Part shown: positions 34,708 to 45,645 of the stretch, one piece after another
How the letters are laid out: each line of letters begins with the position of its first letter
Numbering within the stretch: position 1 is the first letter of the stretch
DNA from: Methylocystis bryophila
GTDB lineage: Bacteria > Pseudomonadota > Alphaproteobacteria > Rhizobiales > Beijerinckiaceae
Direction: 5' to 3'
Assembly: GCF_027925445.1 (NCBI RefSeq)
Contig: NZ_AP027149.1
Coordinates: forward strand, 2,294,001-2,358,000
DNA length: 64,000 nt
Position numbers and translations under genes: made by a program
Notes under the pieces: generated by a model
Told to the model about the DNA's origin: nothing
Databases searched by the model: none
The model's input: the letters and a program-made list of their open reading frames with translations, nothing else

Positions 34708-37700
34708 ATGGCCAGTTCCCGAAAATCGACCGCGCTCGCGAAGAACGCAGATGCGCCGCAACTCGCCTTCGACGCGCAAAGGGCCGACGACCGCGTCATC
34801 GCGATCCGCGGCGCGCGTGAGCACAATCTGAAAAACGTCGATCTCGTCATCCCGCGCGACAAGCTCGTCGTCTTCACTGGGCTTTCCGGCTCCGGCAAGT
34901 CGTCGCTCGCTTTCGACACGATCTATGCGGAAGGCCAACGCCGCTATGTCGAGTCGCTTTCGGCCTATGCGCGTCAGTTTCTGGAGATGATGCAGAAGCC
35001 TGACGTCGATCAGATCGACGGGCTCTCGCCGGCGATCTCGATCGAGCAGAAGACGACCTCGAAGAATCCGCGCTCGACGGTCGGCACGGTGACCGAGATC
35101 CACGACTATATGCGGCTGCTTTGGGCGCGCGTCGGCGTGCCTTATTCGCCCGCGACGGGGCTGCCAATCGAGAGCCAGACTGTCTCGCAAATGGTCGACC
35201 GCGTGCTGGCGCTTCCACAGGGAACGCGGCTCTATTTGCTCGCGCCGGTCGTGCGCGGGCGCAAGGGCGAATATAAAAAAGAGCTTGCCGAATTCACGCG
35301 CCGCGGTTTCCAGCGCGTCAAGATCGACGGCGCTTATCATGAGATCGTCGAGGCGCCGGCGCTGGACAAGAAGCTGAAGCACGACATCGACGTCGTCGTG
35401 GATCGCATCGTCGTGCGTCCCGACATGGCCTCGCGTATCGCCGACAGCTTTGAGACGGCGCTGGAGCTGGCGGGCGGACTGGCGGTGGTGGAGTTTGCGG
35501 ATGCAGGGCAGTCGGCAGTCGGCAATGGGCAGTCGAATCCAAGTCCGACTGCCGATCTGCCGACTGCCCAGTCGCCGACTGCCGCCAACGTCTCCACTCA
35601 TTACGGAGACCACATCCTCTTCTCCTCCAAATTCGCCTGTCCCGTGTCCGGCTTCACGATTCCCGAGATCGAGCCGCGGCTCTTCTCCTTCAACAATCCC
35701 TTCGGCGCCTGTCCCAAATGCGGCGGCATCGGCCATGAGCAGAAGATTGATCCCGAGCTCGTCGTGCCGGACCCGAAGACAACGTTGCGGAAGGGCGCGA
35801 TCGCGCCTTGGGCAAAATCCTCCTCGCCCTACTACATGCAGACGCTGGAAGCCTTGGCGCGCCATTACAAGTTCCGGATGGAGACGCCTTTCGCGCAATT
35901 GCCGGAGAAAGCGCAACGCGCGATCCTCTACGGCTCGGGCGACGAGGAGATTCGCTTCACCTATGACGATAGCTTCCGCTCATACGACGTGAAGAAGCCC
36001 TTCGAGGGCGTCGTGCCGAACCTCGAGCGGCGTTGGCTCGAGACGGAAAGCGAATGGTCGCGTGAGGAGATCGGCCGCTATATGTCGGCGACCCCGTGCA
36101 AGGCTTGCGCCGGATTTCGCCTGAAGCCCGAGGCGCTCGCCGTGAAGATCGCGCAAAAGCACATTGGCGAGATCTCGGAGACGTCGGTGCGCGCCGCCGC
36201 CGACTGGTTTTCCGCGCTGCCGGAAAAGCTCAACAAAAAGCAAAATGAGATCGCCTATCGCATCCTCAAGGAGATACGCGAGCGGCTCACTTTTCTCATC
36301 GACGTCGGTCTCGATTATCTGACTTTGTCGCGCAGTTCCGGGACGCTTTCCGGCGGGGAAAGCCAGCGAATCCGTCTGGCTTCGCAAATCGGCTCGGGAT
36401 TGACCGGCGTGCTCTATGTGCTCGACGAGCCCTCGATCGGCCTGCATCAGCGCGACAACGACCGGCTGCTCGACACGCTCAGACGCCTTCGCGACCTCGG
36501 CAACAGCGTGATCGTCGTCGAGCATGACGAGGATGCGATCCTTGCCGCCGACTATGTGGTGGACGTCGGCCCCGGCGCCGGCATTCATGGCGGCGAGATC
36601 GTTGCGCAGGGAACGCCCGCCGAAATCATGGCGAACCCCAAATCGCTGACCGGCCAATATCTGACCGGCGCGAAGCAGGTGAAGCTCACGCATAAGCTGC
36701 GCAAGCCGACGCCCGGCCGTTGGCTCAAGCTCTTCGGCGCCAAGGGCAACAATCTCAAGAACGTCGACGCGCAAATTCCGCTCGGCCTCTTCACGTGCAT
36801 CACCGGCGTCTCGGGCGGCGGCAAGTCGACGCTCGTGATTGAGACGCTCTACAAGGCCGTGGCGAAGCGTTTGAGCGGCGCGCATGAGCATCCCGCGCCC
36901 TTCGACCGGCTGGAAGGCCTGGAGCAGATCGACAAGATCATCGACATCGACCAGTCGCCGATCGGCCGCACGCCGCGCTCGAACCCCGCGACCTATACGG
37001 GCGCCTTCACGCCGATCCGCGAATGGTTCGCGGGCCTGCCCGAGGCCAAGGCGCGCGGCTATGCGGCGGGACGCTTCTCCTTCAACGTGAAGGGCGGACG
37101 CTGCGAGGCCTGCCAGGGCGACGGCGTCATCAAGATCGAGATGCATTTTCTGCCCGACGTCTATGTCACCTGCGACGTCTGCAAGGGCAAGCGTTACGAC
37201 CGCGAGACGCTGGAGGTGAAATATAGGGAGAAGTCGATCGCCGACGTGCTGGCGATGACGGTCGAGGAGGCGGCTTCGCTCTTCAAGGCCGCGCCGGCGA
37301 TCCGGGACAGGCTGGAGACCTTGAAACGCGTCGGTCTCGAATATATCAGCGTCGGCCAGCAGGCGACGACGCTTTCGGGTGGCGAGGCGCAGCGCGTCAA
37401 GCTCGCCAAGGAGCTCGCGCGCCGCTCGACCGGCCGCACACTTTACATTCTGGACGAGCCGACGACCGGCCTGCATTTCCACGATGTGGCGAAGCTTCTG
37501 GAGGTGCTGCACGAGCTCGTCGAGCAGGGCAATAGCGTTGTCGTGATCGAGCACAATCTCGAAGTGATCAAGACGGCGGATTGGGTGATTGATCTTGGGC
37601 CGGAAGGCGGCGACGGCGGCGGCGAGATCGTCGCGAGCGGCCCGCCCGCGGAGATCGCGAGCAATGCGCGTAGCCACACGGGGCGATATCTCGCCGAGGC

Positions 37701-37761
37701 GATGGCGAGGAGAGGTCGCGAACCAACGGAAGCGGCGTCGGGCGGTCGAAAAAAGCGATAG
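34708..37761 (+). CDS. uvrA: Excinuclease ABC subunit UvrA
   Basis: 1017 residues, longer than the usual 940-970. UvrA scans DNA for bulky lesions with UvrB. Two ABC modules are complete: Walker [21 protein letters not shown] and [16 protein letters not shown]; signatures [17 protein letters not shown] and [15 protein letters not shown]. Zinc-finger cysteines are present ([16 protein letters not shown] and CDVCKGK). Residues 267-292 ([10 protein letters not shown]..., low complexity) come from a 78-bp palindromic element inserted in frame in the signature/insertion domain region. The C-terminus also has a short charged extension. SOS control is likely from the LexA box upstream. Confidence 0.96.
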   Translation: MASSRKSTALAKNADAPQLAFDAQRADDRVIAIRGAREHNLKNVDLVIPRDKLVVFTGLSGSGKSSLAFDTIYAEGQRRYVESLSAYARQFLEMMQKPDVDQIDGLSPAISIEQKTTSKNPRSTVGTVTEIHDYMRLLWARVGVPYSPATGLPIESQTVSQMVDRVLALPQGTRLYLLAPVVRGRKGEYKKELAEFTRRGFQRVKIDGAYHEIVEAPALDKKLKHDIDVVVDRIVVRPDMASRIADSFETALELAGGLAVVEFADAGQSAVGNGQSNPSPTADLPTAQSPTAANVSTHYGDHILFSSKFACPVSGFTIPEIEPRLFSFNNPFGACPKCGGIGHEQKIDPELVVPDPKTTLRKGAIAPWAKSSSPYYMQTLEALARHYKFRMETPFAQLPEKAQRAILYGSGDEEIRFTYDDSFRSYDVKKPFEGVVPNLERRWLETESEWSREEIGRYMSATPCKACAGFRLKPEALAVKIAQKHIGEISETSVRAAADWFSALPEKLNKKQNEIAYRILKEIRERLTFLIDVGLDYLTLSRSSGTLSGGESQRIRLASQIGSGLTGVLYVLDEPSIGLHQRDNDRLLDTLRRLRDLGNSVIVVEHDEDAILAADYVVDVGPGAGIHGGEIVAQGTPAEIMANPKSLTGQYLTGAKQVKLTHKLRKPTPGRWLKLFGAKGNNLKNVDAQIPLGLFTCITGVSGGGKSTLVIETLYKAVAKRLSGAHEHPAPFDRLEGLEQIDKIIDIDQSPIGRTPRSNPATYTGAFTPIREWFAGLPEAKARGYAAGRFSFNVKGGRCEACQGDGVIKIEMHFLPDVYVTCDVCKGKRYDRETLEVKYREKSIADVLAMTVEEAASLFKAAPAIRDRLETLKRVGLEYISVGQQATTLSGGEAQRVKLAKELARRSTGRTLYILDEPTTGLHFHDVAKLLEVLHELVEQGNSVVVIEHNLEVIKTADWVIDLGPEGGDGGGEIVASGPPAEIASNARSHTGRYLAEAMARRGREPTEAASGGRKKR
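35506..35583. repeat. In-frame palindromic element inside uvrA
   Basis: Left arm 35506-35535 is built of gcagtcggcagtcggcaatg units and right arm 35545-35583 of the complementary ccgactgcc units, with a 9-nt centre. The length of 78 bp is a multiple of three, so the reading frame is kept. A related palindrome lies at 41150-41219 in the hslV-hslU spacer. Confidence 0.8.
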
Positions 37762-37870
37762 CTGAATCATCGCGCGGCTCGGGCCCTCCAAGCGTTCGCC
37801 GCCGCGCTTCTTGAAAAGGTGCTAGACCTCTATCCCGCACAATCCTTTGGCTCCTTTGAGGGAGGCTAGA

Positions 37871-38383
37871 ATGGTCCACAATCCGCCCTCTGACGCGCCG
37901 ATCGCGCTCACGACCGAAGTCTATCGCCAATCCCTGCTCAAAGTAATCGGGCTTGGGTTGGGAAGCTTAGCTTTTGTCGTCATCGGCGTCTCCATGCTCG
38001 GTGACCCCACGGTGGAGGAGAACTGGACGGCCTGGGCGGTCATTGCGTTTTTCGGCTTTTGCGGGCTTGTCGCCCTTGCTCTGGCGATCCGCCCGCAGAC
38101 GCTAACGCTCGACAGGAACGGCTTTACGGTAGCAGGCGGTTTCGTACCCAAACCGCATCACACCCGTTGGAGCGACGTCCAGGGCTTTTTCGTCTACAGC
38201 CCACAATTTGGCGTGAAGATGATCGGGTTCAATTATGCGCCAGGCAAAGCGCCGCAGAGCGTGCTTGTAAAGATCAGTCGCTGTCTTGGCCCCGAAGCCG
38301 GCATCGCTGGAGGCTGGGAATTGTCGCCAGGTGACCTCGTCGAAAAATTGAACGACTACCAACGCCGCGCCCTCGGCGCCTAG
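37871..38383 (+). CDS. STM3941-like membrane protein of unknown function
   Basis: 170 residues from ATG at 37871 with GGGAGG 5 nt upstream. Two hydrophobic helices near the N-terminus (VIGLGLGSLAFVVIGVSML; AVIAFFGFCGLVALALAI) are followed by a cytoplasmic PH-like beta domain (LTLDRNGFTVAGGF; HHTRWSDVQGFFVY). The layout resembles the STM3941 family, which has no known function. Base composition is less GC-rich than uvrA. It stands alone, 109 bp after uvrA. Confidence 0.6.
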   Translation: MVHNPPSDAPIALTTEVYRQSLLKVIGLGLGSLAFVVIGVSMLGDPTVEENWTAWAVIAFFGFCGLVALALAIRPQTLTLDRNGFTVAGGFVPKPHHTRWSDVQGFFVYSPQFGVKMIGFNYAPGKAPQSVLVKISRCLGPEAGIAGGWELSPGDLVEKLNDYQRRALGA

Positions 38384-38419
38384 TTATCGACGGCTCAGCC
38401 AACCCGAGAACACCCTCTG

Positions 38420-38800
38420 CTGACGCGACGAAACCTGCTTCTAAACGCCTCCGCGCTCGCCCTCGCCGCGCCGCGTCCGTCCTATGCGGAGGAAGCGCCG
38501 CCGACGATCCTAAAACTGCGGCGGCGCACGATCGAGGTGAACGGCAAACCCGCTTCACTGCTTGGCATTGAGTGAGACGGCGGCGTTCAGGGCGTCACGA
38601 CGCATGTCGGCGATCGGTTTCGCGTGCGTGTCGAGAACGAGCTCAGCGAGCCGAGCCTCGTTCATTGGCATGGCATGACGCCACCCTGGCGCGAGGACGG
38701 CGCGCCCTTCGTCTCCGCGCCGCCCATTCCGCCCGGAGGCAAGGCCGATTATGATTTTCCGCTGACCTTCGGCGGCACTTATTGGATGCATTCGCTCTGG
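38420..38800 (+). pseudogene. Multicopper oxidase N-terminal fragment
   Basis: Translation in one frame gives a Tat-like start (LTRRNLLLNASALALA), then TILKLRRRTIEVNGKPASLL, a stop (TGA 38573-38575), and then GVTTHVGDRFRVRVENELSE and SLVHWHGMTPPWREDG. HWHG is the copper-ligand motif of CopA-type multicopper oxidases. PPIPPGGKADYDFPLTFGGT and YWMHS follow, where the next copper His would come, but similarity ends at about 38800. The start codon is not ATG/GTG/TTG (CTG at 38420), the frame is interrupted, and about three quarters of the gene is gone. Confidence 0.8.
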
Positions 38801-38948
38801 AATCGCGGGAAGGCGCAATTGCACGGCGGCGATGCAGGCGACGCCAAAGTCAACTCACTTTTCAGCGCAAGAATGCGCTACCCGTCCGCCGGCGCCGCGA
38901 CAAAGGCGTCGGCGAAGTCCGAGACTGCATGCACGAAAGTTCCACCGC

Positions 38949-39644
38949 ATGACCTCGCCCCATTCCGAAACCATCCGCGTCGCCTTCGACTCCGCTGCCG
39001 CGAACTACGACGCGCAGCGGCGCAAGCTCATTCCGGATTTCGACAGCTTCTACGGAATCGCGCTCAACCTCCTGGAGGAGGCGGTGGGCGATCGGCCCTT
39101 CGCCTGCATTGATCTCGGCGTCGGGACCGGTCTCTTCTCCGAGATGGTCCTACAACGCTTTCCGCGCGCGACCATCGAAGGCTTAGACTTCGCGCCCAAG
39201 ATGATCGAGACGGCGCGGGGGCGCCTTGCGGGTTACGGCGAGCGCATGCGCCTGCGCCTTGCGGATTATGATCGAGCGCCGCTCGGCGGCCCGGTCGAGG
39301 CTGTCGTCTCGGCGCTGTCGATCCATCATTTGGAGCATGAGGCGAAGCGCCGTCTGTTCCGCGAGATCCATGCGGCGCTCGCGGCAGGCGGCGTCTTCGT
39401 CAATGCGGATCAGTCGCTCGGCGTCACGCCCGAGGTGGAGGCTGCCTATCAGGCGCGCTGGGAGCACGACGTCAAGGCCGCGGGCGTGAGCGACGAGGAC
39501 TTCGCGGCAGCGCAGGGACGCGTAGCGCTCGATCGCAGCGCGACCTTCGCCGATCAGCTCGCTTGGCTCGAAGAGGCGGGCTTCGCCGACGCCGACATCG
39601 CCTGGAAGCGCCATCGCTTCACGGTGTTTTGCGCACGTAAGTGA
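38949..39644 (+). CDS. Class I SAM-dependent methyltransferase
   Basis: 231 residues from ATG at 38949; the open frame upstream lies in the oxidase remnant. Motif I is CIDLGVGTGLFSEMVLQRFP, motif post-I GLDFAPKMIETARGRL, and EAVVSALSIHHLEHEAKRRL is the conserved ubiE-like region. The substrate is unknown. It converges with hslU across the inverted repeat at 39663. Confidence 0.85.
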   Translation: MTSPHSETIRVAFDSAAANYDAQRRKLIPDFDSFYGIALNLLEEAVGDRPFACIDLGVGTGLFSEMVLQRFPRATIEGLDFAPKMIETARGRLAGYGERMRLRLADYDRAPLGGPVEAVVSALSIHHLEHEAKRRLFREIHAALAAGGVFVNADQSLGVTPEVEAAYQARWEHDVKAAGVSDEDFAAAQGRVALDRSATFADQLAWLEEAGFADADIAWKRHRFTVFCARK

Positions 39645-39662
39645 TACGACTTCGGAAATGAT

Positions 39663-39732
39663 GGATGAATGCGAGCCAGAGGCTCGCGGTCCAAAGGAGC
39701 CCGGACCGCGAGCCTCTGGCTCGCATTCATCC
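39663..39732. repeat. Perfect 30-bp inverted repeat (strong hairpin)
   Basis: Arms 39663-39692 and 39703-39732 are exact complements with a 10-nt loop. The core gcgagccagaggctcgcggtcc resembles the weaker hairpin at 52537. It lies between convergent genes (methyltransferase and hslU), where it could act as a bidirectional transcription barrier. Downstream of it, 39722-39838 contains a coding-like stretch without a start (PEGVKLVPRGRETFIEIPQP...), perhaps a gene end. Confidence 0.85.
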
Positions 39733-39827
39733 CGAAGGCGTCAAGCTGGTTCCGCGCGGGCGCGAGACTTTCATTGAAATCCCTCAGCCCGTCGCAAATC
39801 ACTTCTTCGGCCGCCTGCCGCAACCGC

Positions 39828-41132
<1,305 letters not shown>

Positions 41133-41149
41133 GGGATTTTCCTTTGTAA

Positions 41150-41219
41150 CGGCAATCGGCAGCGGGCAGTCGGCAGTCGAGGAATCTGCGTTCATCGAAT
41201 GCCTATTGCCGACTGTCGG
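41150..41219. repeat. Palindromic element in the hslV-hslU spacer
   Basis: Left part cggcaatcggcagcgggcag and tcggcagtcg, right part attgccgactgtcgg, with an imperfect centre. The units are the same as in the uvrA insertion at 35506. It occupies most of the gap between the hslV stop and the hslU start. Confidence 0.75.
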
Positions 41220-41221
41220 AA

Positions 41222-41788
41222 TTAAATCGTCTCCACGACCACATTGTGGTTGGTGTAGACGCAGATTTCCGCGGCGATCGTCATGGCGCGACGGGCGATG
41301 GTCTCGGCGTCATGCCCGCTGTCGAGCAGGGCGCGCGCCGCCGCGAGCGCGTAATTGCCGCCCGAGCCGATCGCGGCGACCGCTCCGTTCGCGTCGCCCT
41401 CGGGCTCCAGCACGTCGCCGGAGCCGGTGAGGACGAGGCCCGCTTCCTTGTCGGCGACAAGCATCATGGCTTCGAGGCGTCGCAGATAGCGATCCATGCG
41501 CCAATCCTTAGCGAGCTCGACGCAGGCGCGGGTGAGCTGACCCGGATATTGCTCGAGCTTCGATTCGAGCCGCTCGAACAATGTGAAGGCGTCGGCGGTC
41601 GCGCCGGCGAAGCCCGCGATGACCTCGCCCTTGCCGAGTCTCCTGACCTTCTTGGCGTTCCCCTTCATGATCGTCTGGCCGAGGCTGACTTGGCCGTCGC
41701 CGGCGATGACGGTCTTGCCGCCCTTCTTCACCATGACGATCGTGGTCGCGCGCCAGATTCCGCCACGCGCTTCTTTTTCCTTGTCCAT
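41222..41788 (-). CDS. hslV: ATP-dependent protease proteolytic subunit HslV
   Basis: 188 residues. A short propeptide precedes the catalytic threonine in [34 protein letters not shown] and the [15 protein letters not shown] segment are typical. HslV forms the double-ring peptidase capped by HslU. The leader of about 12 residues is processed to expose Thr. Just upstream (41844) are three 20-bp tandem repeats. Confidence 0.97.
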   Translation of the reverse strand: MDKEKEARGGIWRATTIVMVKKGGKTVIAGDGQVSLGQTIMKGNAKKVRRLGKGEVIAGFAGATADAFTLFERLESKLEQYPGQLTRACVELAKDWRMDRYLRRLEAMMLVADKEAGLVLTGSGDVLEPEGDANGAVAAIGSGGNYALAAARALLDSGHDAETIARRAMTIAAEICVYTNHNVVVETI

Positions 41789-41843
41789 TCCTGCCTCGAT
41801 GATGGGACCTTAGGGTGAGCATCTAAGAAGTTCGCGGCCTTCG

Positions 41844-41903
41844 GGCAAGTGCGAGGCTGCGAAGGCAAGTGCGAGGCTGCGCAGGCAAGTGCGAGGCTGC
41901 GAC
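41844..41903 (+). repeat. Three tandem 20-bp repeats upstream of hslV
   Basis: Units 41844-41863, 41864-41883 and 41884-41903 share ggcaagtgcgaggctgcg and differ only in the last two bases. They lie 56 nt upstream of the hslV start in a 295-bp divergent region shared with the DUF6629 gene. No transcription factor site recognised. Confidence 0.85.
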
Positions 41904-42083
41904 CCTCGGCGGCCTTCGCGCGGCGCCCTTGTCCTTCTATTTCTTCCTCACAGTATTTCTCCCTATTTCGCCATCGTCGAATTCGTCACAGAATTGACAG
42001 GCGCGCTTCACGAAGCTGAGGCAAAAAGGGGCGCTTGAGCGGCGGCGGCGGGCAACGAATATTTCAAGAGAGGGCTCCCTGCC

Positions 42084-42749
42084 ATGTGCTTTTCCTTTGC
42101 CGCGAGCATCAACGCCAGCCTTTCGCTGGCGGTCATCGGCGGGGCGACCGTTTATAAGGCGGCGCGAAATGATCCCCGGATGCTCGGGTTTGCCGTCTTT
42201 CCCCTGGTCTTTGCGATTCACCAGGCCGTCGAGGCGGTTGTCTGGCGCTCGGTCGCCCATCCCTTCCCGGGCGATGAAATATTCCGCTATCTTTACACAG
42301 GCATCGCTTTTCTCGTCTGGCCGGTGCTCACGCCCTTCGCCGCGGCCTATGCGGAAACCGATCCTTTCCGGCGGCGCCTCTGGACCCAGATGCTCTATGT
42401 CGGCGAAGCCTTGGCGCTTTACCTCTTCATCAAGCTGGCCCTGGCCGACGGCATCGACCTGACGGTCTACGAACATGCGCTGGCTTATGATCCCGGGTTC
42501 GAGCGCCCGCCGCTCCTCGCTCACTTCCTCTATGTGGCGCTGACGGTCGTCCCGCTCGTTTGCTTCAACAATCGCGCACTGCGTCTCTTCGGCGTCCTCG
42601 TGTTCCTTTCCTTCATCTACGCGCTCGCGAACAACCGCCCCGCCTGGTACTCTCTCTGGTGCATGTCCGCGGCGGTCTTCAGCTTCATTCTCGCTTTCGC
42701 GATCAAAGAGAGCGCGAAGTCCTCCGTGGACCAAAAAGTCCGAGCATAG
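42084..42749 (+). CDS. DUF6629-like multi-pass membrane protein
   Basis: 221 residues with about six or seven helices. It begins MCFSFAASINASLSLAVIGG and has a His/Glu pair in an early helix (FPLVFAIHQAVEAVVWRSV) and a conserved-looking NNRPAWYSLWC near the C-terminus. It resembles the DUF6629 family, which has no known function. It is monocistronic; its promoter region is shared with hslV. Confidence 0.65.
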   Translation: MCFSFAASINASLSLAVIGGATVYKAARNDPRMLGFAVFPLVFAIHQAVEAVVWRSVAHPFPGDEIFRYLYTGIAFLVWPVLTPFAAAYAETDPFRRRLWTQMLYVGEALALYLFIKLALADGIDLTVYEHALAYDPGFERPPLLAHFLYVALTVVPLVCFNNRALRLFGVLVFLSFIYALANNRPAWYSLWCMSAAVFSFILAFAIKESAKSSVDQKVRA

Positions 42750-42847
42750 AGCGCGATCCAGGCGTCCCTCGCTTCCTTCGCCAAGGGGATTGGCGTCATG
42801 GCGAGCGCAGCGAAGCAATCCAGGAGTAAAAGCCGGTATCCAGTTTT

Positions 42848-42956
42848 TCGCATCGCAAAGTGCGAAGAGCTTTCCGGTCAGGCCATCCTCCACCTTTTTG
42901 ATTTGGCGCGTTTCCTTATCGCTCGAACGATCCCGTTCGAGCGGGAAACGCGCTAA
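42848..42956. repeat. Dispersed composite palindromic repeat, copy 4
   Basis: Module A is decayed (about 42848-42890, gcgaagagctttccggtcag recognisable). Module B is clear (about 42905-42956, with cgctcgaacg and cgttcgagcg). It fills much of the 229-bp gap between the DUF6629 gene and the ABC exporter end. Confidence 0.75.
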
Positions 42957-42978
42957 GTTTCTGATGTGGAGCGAGTCT

Positions 42979-44865
42979 CTATTCGGCGAGGCCTTCCGCT
43001 TGCGCGACCTCGAGAACCGCTTGCGCCTCGGAGGCCTCGCGCTGGCGATTCCACATGGCTGCATAAGCGCCGCCTTCGGCGAGAAGCGCCTGATGGGAAC
43101 CGCGTTCGACGATCCGTCCCTTGTCGAGAAATATGATCTCATCGGCGTCCACGATCGTCGACAGCCGATGTGCGATGACGAGCGTCGTCCGCCCCTTGGA
43201 GACGCCGCGCAGCGCGCCTTGAATTTCATGCTCCGTGAAGCTGTCGAGCGCCGACGTCGCCTCGTCGAGCACCAATATGCGCGGCTCCTTGAGGATCGTG
43301 CGCGCGATGGCCACACGCTGCTTCTCGCCGCCCGAGAGTTTTAGGCCGCGTTCGCCGACCTGCGCGTCATAACCGGCCGGAATGGACTCGATGAAGCGAT
43401 CGATCTGCGCAAGCCGCGCCGCTTCGCGGATCTCCGCCTCGCTTGCCTCCCAACGGCCGTAGCGAATGTTGTAACCGATCGTGTCGTTGAAGAGCACCGT
43501 GTCCTGCGGCACCATGCCGATCGCCGCGCGAAGGCTCTTTTGCGTGACCGTCAGAATGTCCTGTCCGTCGATCAGGATGCGGCCGCTTTGCGGCTCGTAA
43601 AAGCGAAAGATCAGACGCGAGATCGTCGATTTTCCCGCTCCGGATGGGCCCACGATCGCAAGCGTCTTGCCGGGCTGCACGCAAAAGCTCACCTGATCGA
43701 GGATCGGACGAGCTCTCTCATAGCCAAACGTCACCTCGTCGAAGACGATGCGACCTTTCGAGATGGCAAGGCCGGTCGCGCCGGGGCGGTCGTCGATCTC
43801 GGGATGCCGGCTGAGAATCTGGAACATGCGCTCGATGTCGATGACCGCTTGGCGGACCTCGCGATAGAAGGTGCCCATGAAGTTCAAGGGTTGATAAAGC
43901 TGGATCATTGTCGCGTTGATCAGCACGAAATCGCCGACGCTCGCCTCAGAGTCCTTCAGATCGCTCACACACATCAGCATCATGAGCGCCAGACCAAGGG
44001 TAAATATCGCCGCCTGGCCGGCGTTCAGCACGGCGAGCGAGGTATAGGACTCGACGCTCGCGCGCCGGTAGCGCTCCATGGACTTTTCATAGCGCGCCGA
44101 CTCGCGTTCCTCGGCGCAGAAATATTTGACGGTCTCGTAGTTCAGAAGACTGTCGATCGCTTTGACGTTGGCGTCGATGTCGCTATCGTTCATCTTGCGT
44201 CGGATGTCGATGCGCCAATTGGTGGCGAGCGTCGTGTAGGCGAGGTAAACGGCAATCGTGGTGGCCGCGGCCAACGAATAACGCCAGTTGAACTGCCAGG
44301 CGAAAATGCCGAGCACGAGCAGGAATTCGACGATGGTCGGGAGGCCTGTCGACATCACGAGCCGCGCCAGCGTCTCGATCGCGTCACGTCCGCGCTCCAA
44401 TATGCGCGTCAGACCGCCTGTCTTGCGGCTCACGTGATAGCGCATCGATAGTCGATGCATGTGGTCGAAGACGTCGATTGCGAGCTTTTTCACGGCGTGC
44501 ATCGCGACGGCGGCGAAGATCGCGTCGCGCGCCTGCGTCAGCAGCGAATAGAGCGCGCGCAACATTCCATAAAGGACAGTGAAGCCGGCCGCTCCGACGA
44601 GAAGATTGGTCGCAGAGGCGTCGAGATGGCTTTGAAGCGCGTCGGTCGCCCATTTGAACGTGTAGGGCACGAGCGCATTGACGAGCTTGCCGATGATGAG
44701 CAGCGCGAAGCAATAGAGCACGCGTCTCTCGAGCTCAGGCTGGCCTTTCGGCCATATATAGGGCCATAGATGCAAGATGGTCGTGACGAGGCTGAATTTG
44801 CCGAACGGCGCGCCCTCATCAATAGCGGTTCTGTTTCCTCTCGCGCTTGTCGCTCCCCTCAGCAT
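42979..44865 (-). CDS. ABC exporter (half-transporter), Atm1/HMT1-like
   Basis: 628 residues, GAAGGG 5 nt before the ATG. A six-helix type IV transmembrane domain (about 40-330) is followed by an ATPase (about 370-600) with Walker A GPSGAGKST, signature LSGGEKQRVAIARTILKEPR and Walker B LVLDEATSALD. The transmembrane part has the Atm1-type NYETVKYFCAEERE and FMGTFYREVRQAVIDIERMF segments. Atm1-like exporters of alphaproteobacteria carry glutathione-linked metals or persulfides and help tolerate heavy metals. The protein dimerises. Confidence 0.92.
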   Translation of the reverse strand: MLRGATSARGNRTAIDEGAPFGKFSLVTTILHLWPYIWPKGQPELERRVLYCFALLIIGKLVNALVPYTFKWATDALQSHLDASATNLLVGAAGFTVLYGMLRALYSLLTQARDAIFAAVAMHAVKKLAIDVFDHMHRLSMRYHVSRKTGGLTRILERGRDAIETLARLVMSTGLPTIVEFLLVLGIFAWQFNWRYSLAAATTIAVYLAYTTLATNWRIDIRRKMNDSDIDANVKAIDSLLNYETVKYFCAEERESARYEKSMERYRRASVESYTSLAVLNAGQAAIFTLGLALMMLMCVSDLKDSEASVGDFVLINATMIQLYQPLNFMGTFYREVRQAVIDIERMFQILSRHPEIDDRPGATGLAISKGRIVFDEVTFGYERARPILDQVSFCVQPGKTLAIVGPSGAGKSTISRLIFRFYEPQSGRILIDGQDILTVTQKSLRAAIGMVPQDTVLFNDTIGYNIRYGRWEASEAEIREAARLAQIDRFIESIPAGYDAQVGERGLKLSGGEKQRVAIARTILKEPRILVLDEATSALDSFTEHEIQGALRGVSKGRTTLVIAHRLSTIVDADEIIFLDKGRIVERGSHQALLAEGGAYAAMWNRQREASEAQAVLEVAQAEGLAE

Positions 44866-44991
44866 CGGCCCTTCCGTATTGTCACCTGCTTGACGTCTGT
44901 CATCGCGCTTTCATATAGCTCTTTATGCTTACGGGACACCACTGTTGATCTCCTCAGCGGCTTGGGTGTAAGCCGCGCATAAGCGCGAGTC

Positions 44992-45588
44992 ATGACCAGC
45001 ATCCGAAACATCTGTGTGTATTGCGGCTCGTCTCCGGGCCACGATCCCCGCCATGAAGCTGCCGCGAAAGCGCTCGGCGCTGCGATCGCCCGAGCGGGCA
45101 TCGGTCTCGTGTTCGGGGGCGGGTCCTGCGGACTCATGGGCGTCGTCGCACGCGCGGCGCTCGACGCAGGCGGCGAGGTCTGCGGGATCATCCCCGATTT
45201 TCTAGGCAAGCGCGAGATCGCGCTCGCTGGGCTGACGGAGCTTTGCGTTGTCGCCGACATGCACCAGCGCAAGCGCCTCATGTTCGAGAAGTCCGACGCG
45301 TTTGTCGCATTACCGGGCGGAATCGGAACCCTGGAGGAGCTCGCGGAGCAACTGACCTGGATCCAGCTCGGCCGTCATGAGAAGCCGCTCGTCATCGCTG
45401 ACATTGGCGGATTTTGGCGCCCCTTGCTGCGGCTCTTCGCCCATATGCGCGAGGAGGGCTTCATCCGGGCGAACTATGAGATACGCTACCTCGTGGCCGA
45501 ACGCGTCGAGGACATCGTTCCGATGATCATCGGCGCCGCGAGCCATCGGCGCTCGGCTGCTGAAGCCGAGATGGTCGAACGATTTTAG
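44992..45588 (+). CDS. LOG-family protein (TIGR00730-type, cytokinin riboside 5'-monophosphate phosphoribohydrolase-like)
   Basis: 198 residues, the standard length. It has the Rossmann opening ICVYCGSSPGHDPRHEAAAK and the catalytic motif LPGGIGTLEELAEQLTW (PGGxGTxxE) plus the preceding MHQRKRLMFEKSDAFVAL. LOG enzymes release bases from nucleoside 5'-monophosphates, including cytokinin precursors; many bacterial members act on AMP or other nucleotides. Divergent from the ABC exporter. Confidence 0.9.
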   Translation: MTSIRNICVYCGSSPGHDPRHEAAAKALGAAIARAGIGLVFGGGSCGLMGVVARAALDAGGEVCGIIPDFLGKREIALAGLTELCVVADMHQRKRLMFEKSDAFVALPGGIGTLEELAEQLTWIQLGRHEKPLVIADIGGFWRPLLRLFAHMREEGFIRANYEIRYLVAERVEDIVPMIIGAASHRRSAAEAEMVERF

Positions 45589-45645
45589 GACGCGGTTCCG
45601 CAAGTCTCGTGGTTCTGAAGCTGCTTGACGCTTTTGCAGACAGCA

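Noticed and set aside
41844..41903. CRISPR array
   Set aside because: The 20-bp units are directly tandem without spacers and only three are present.
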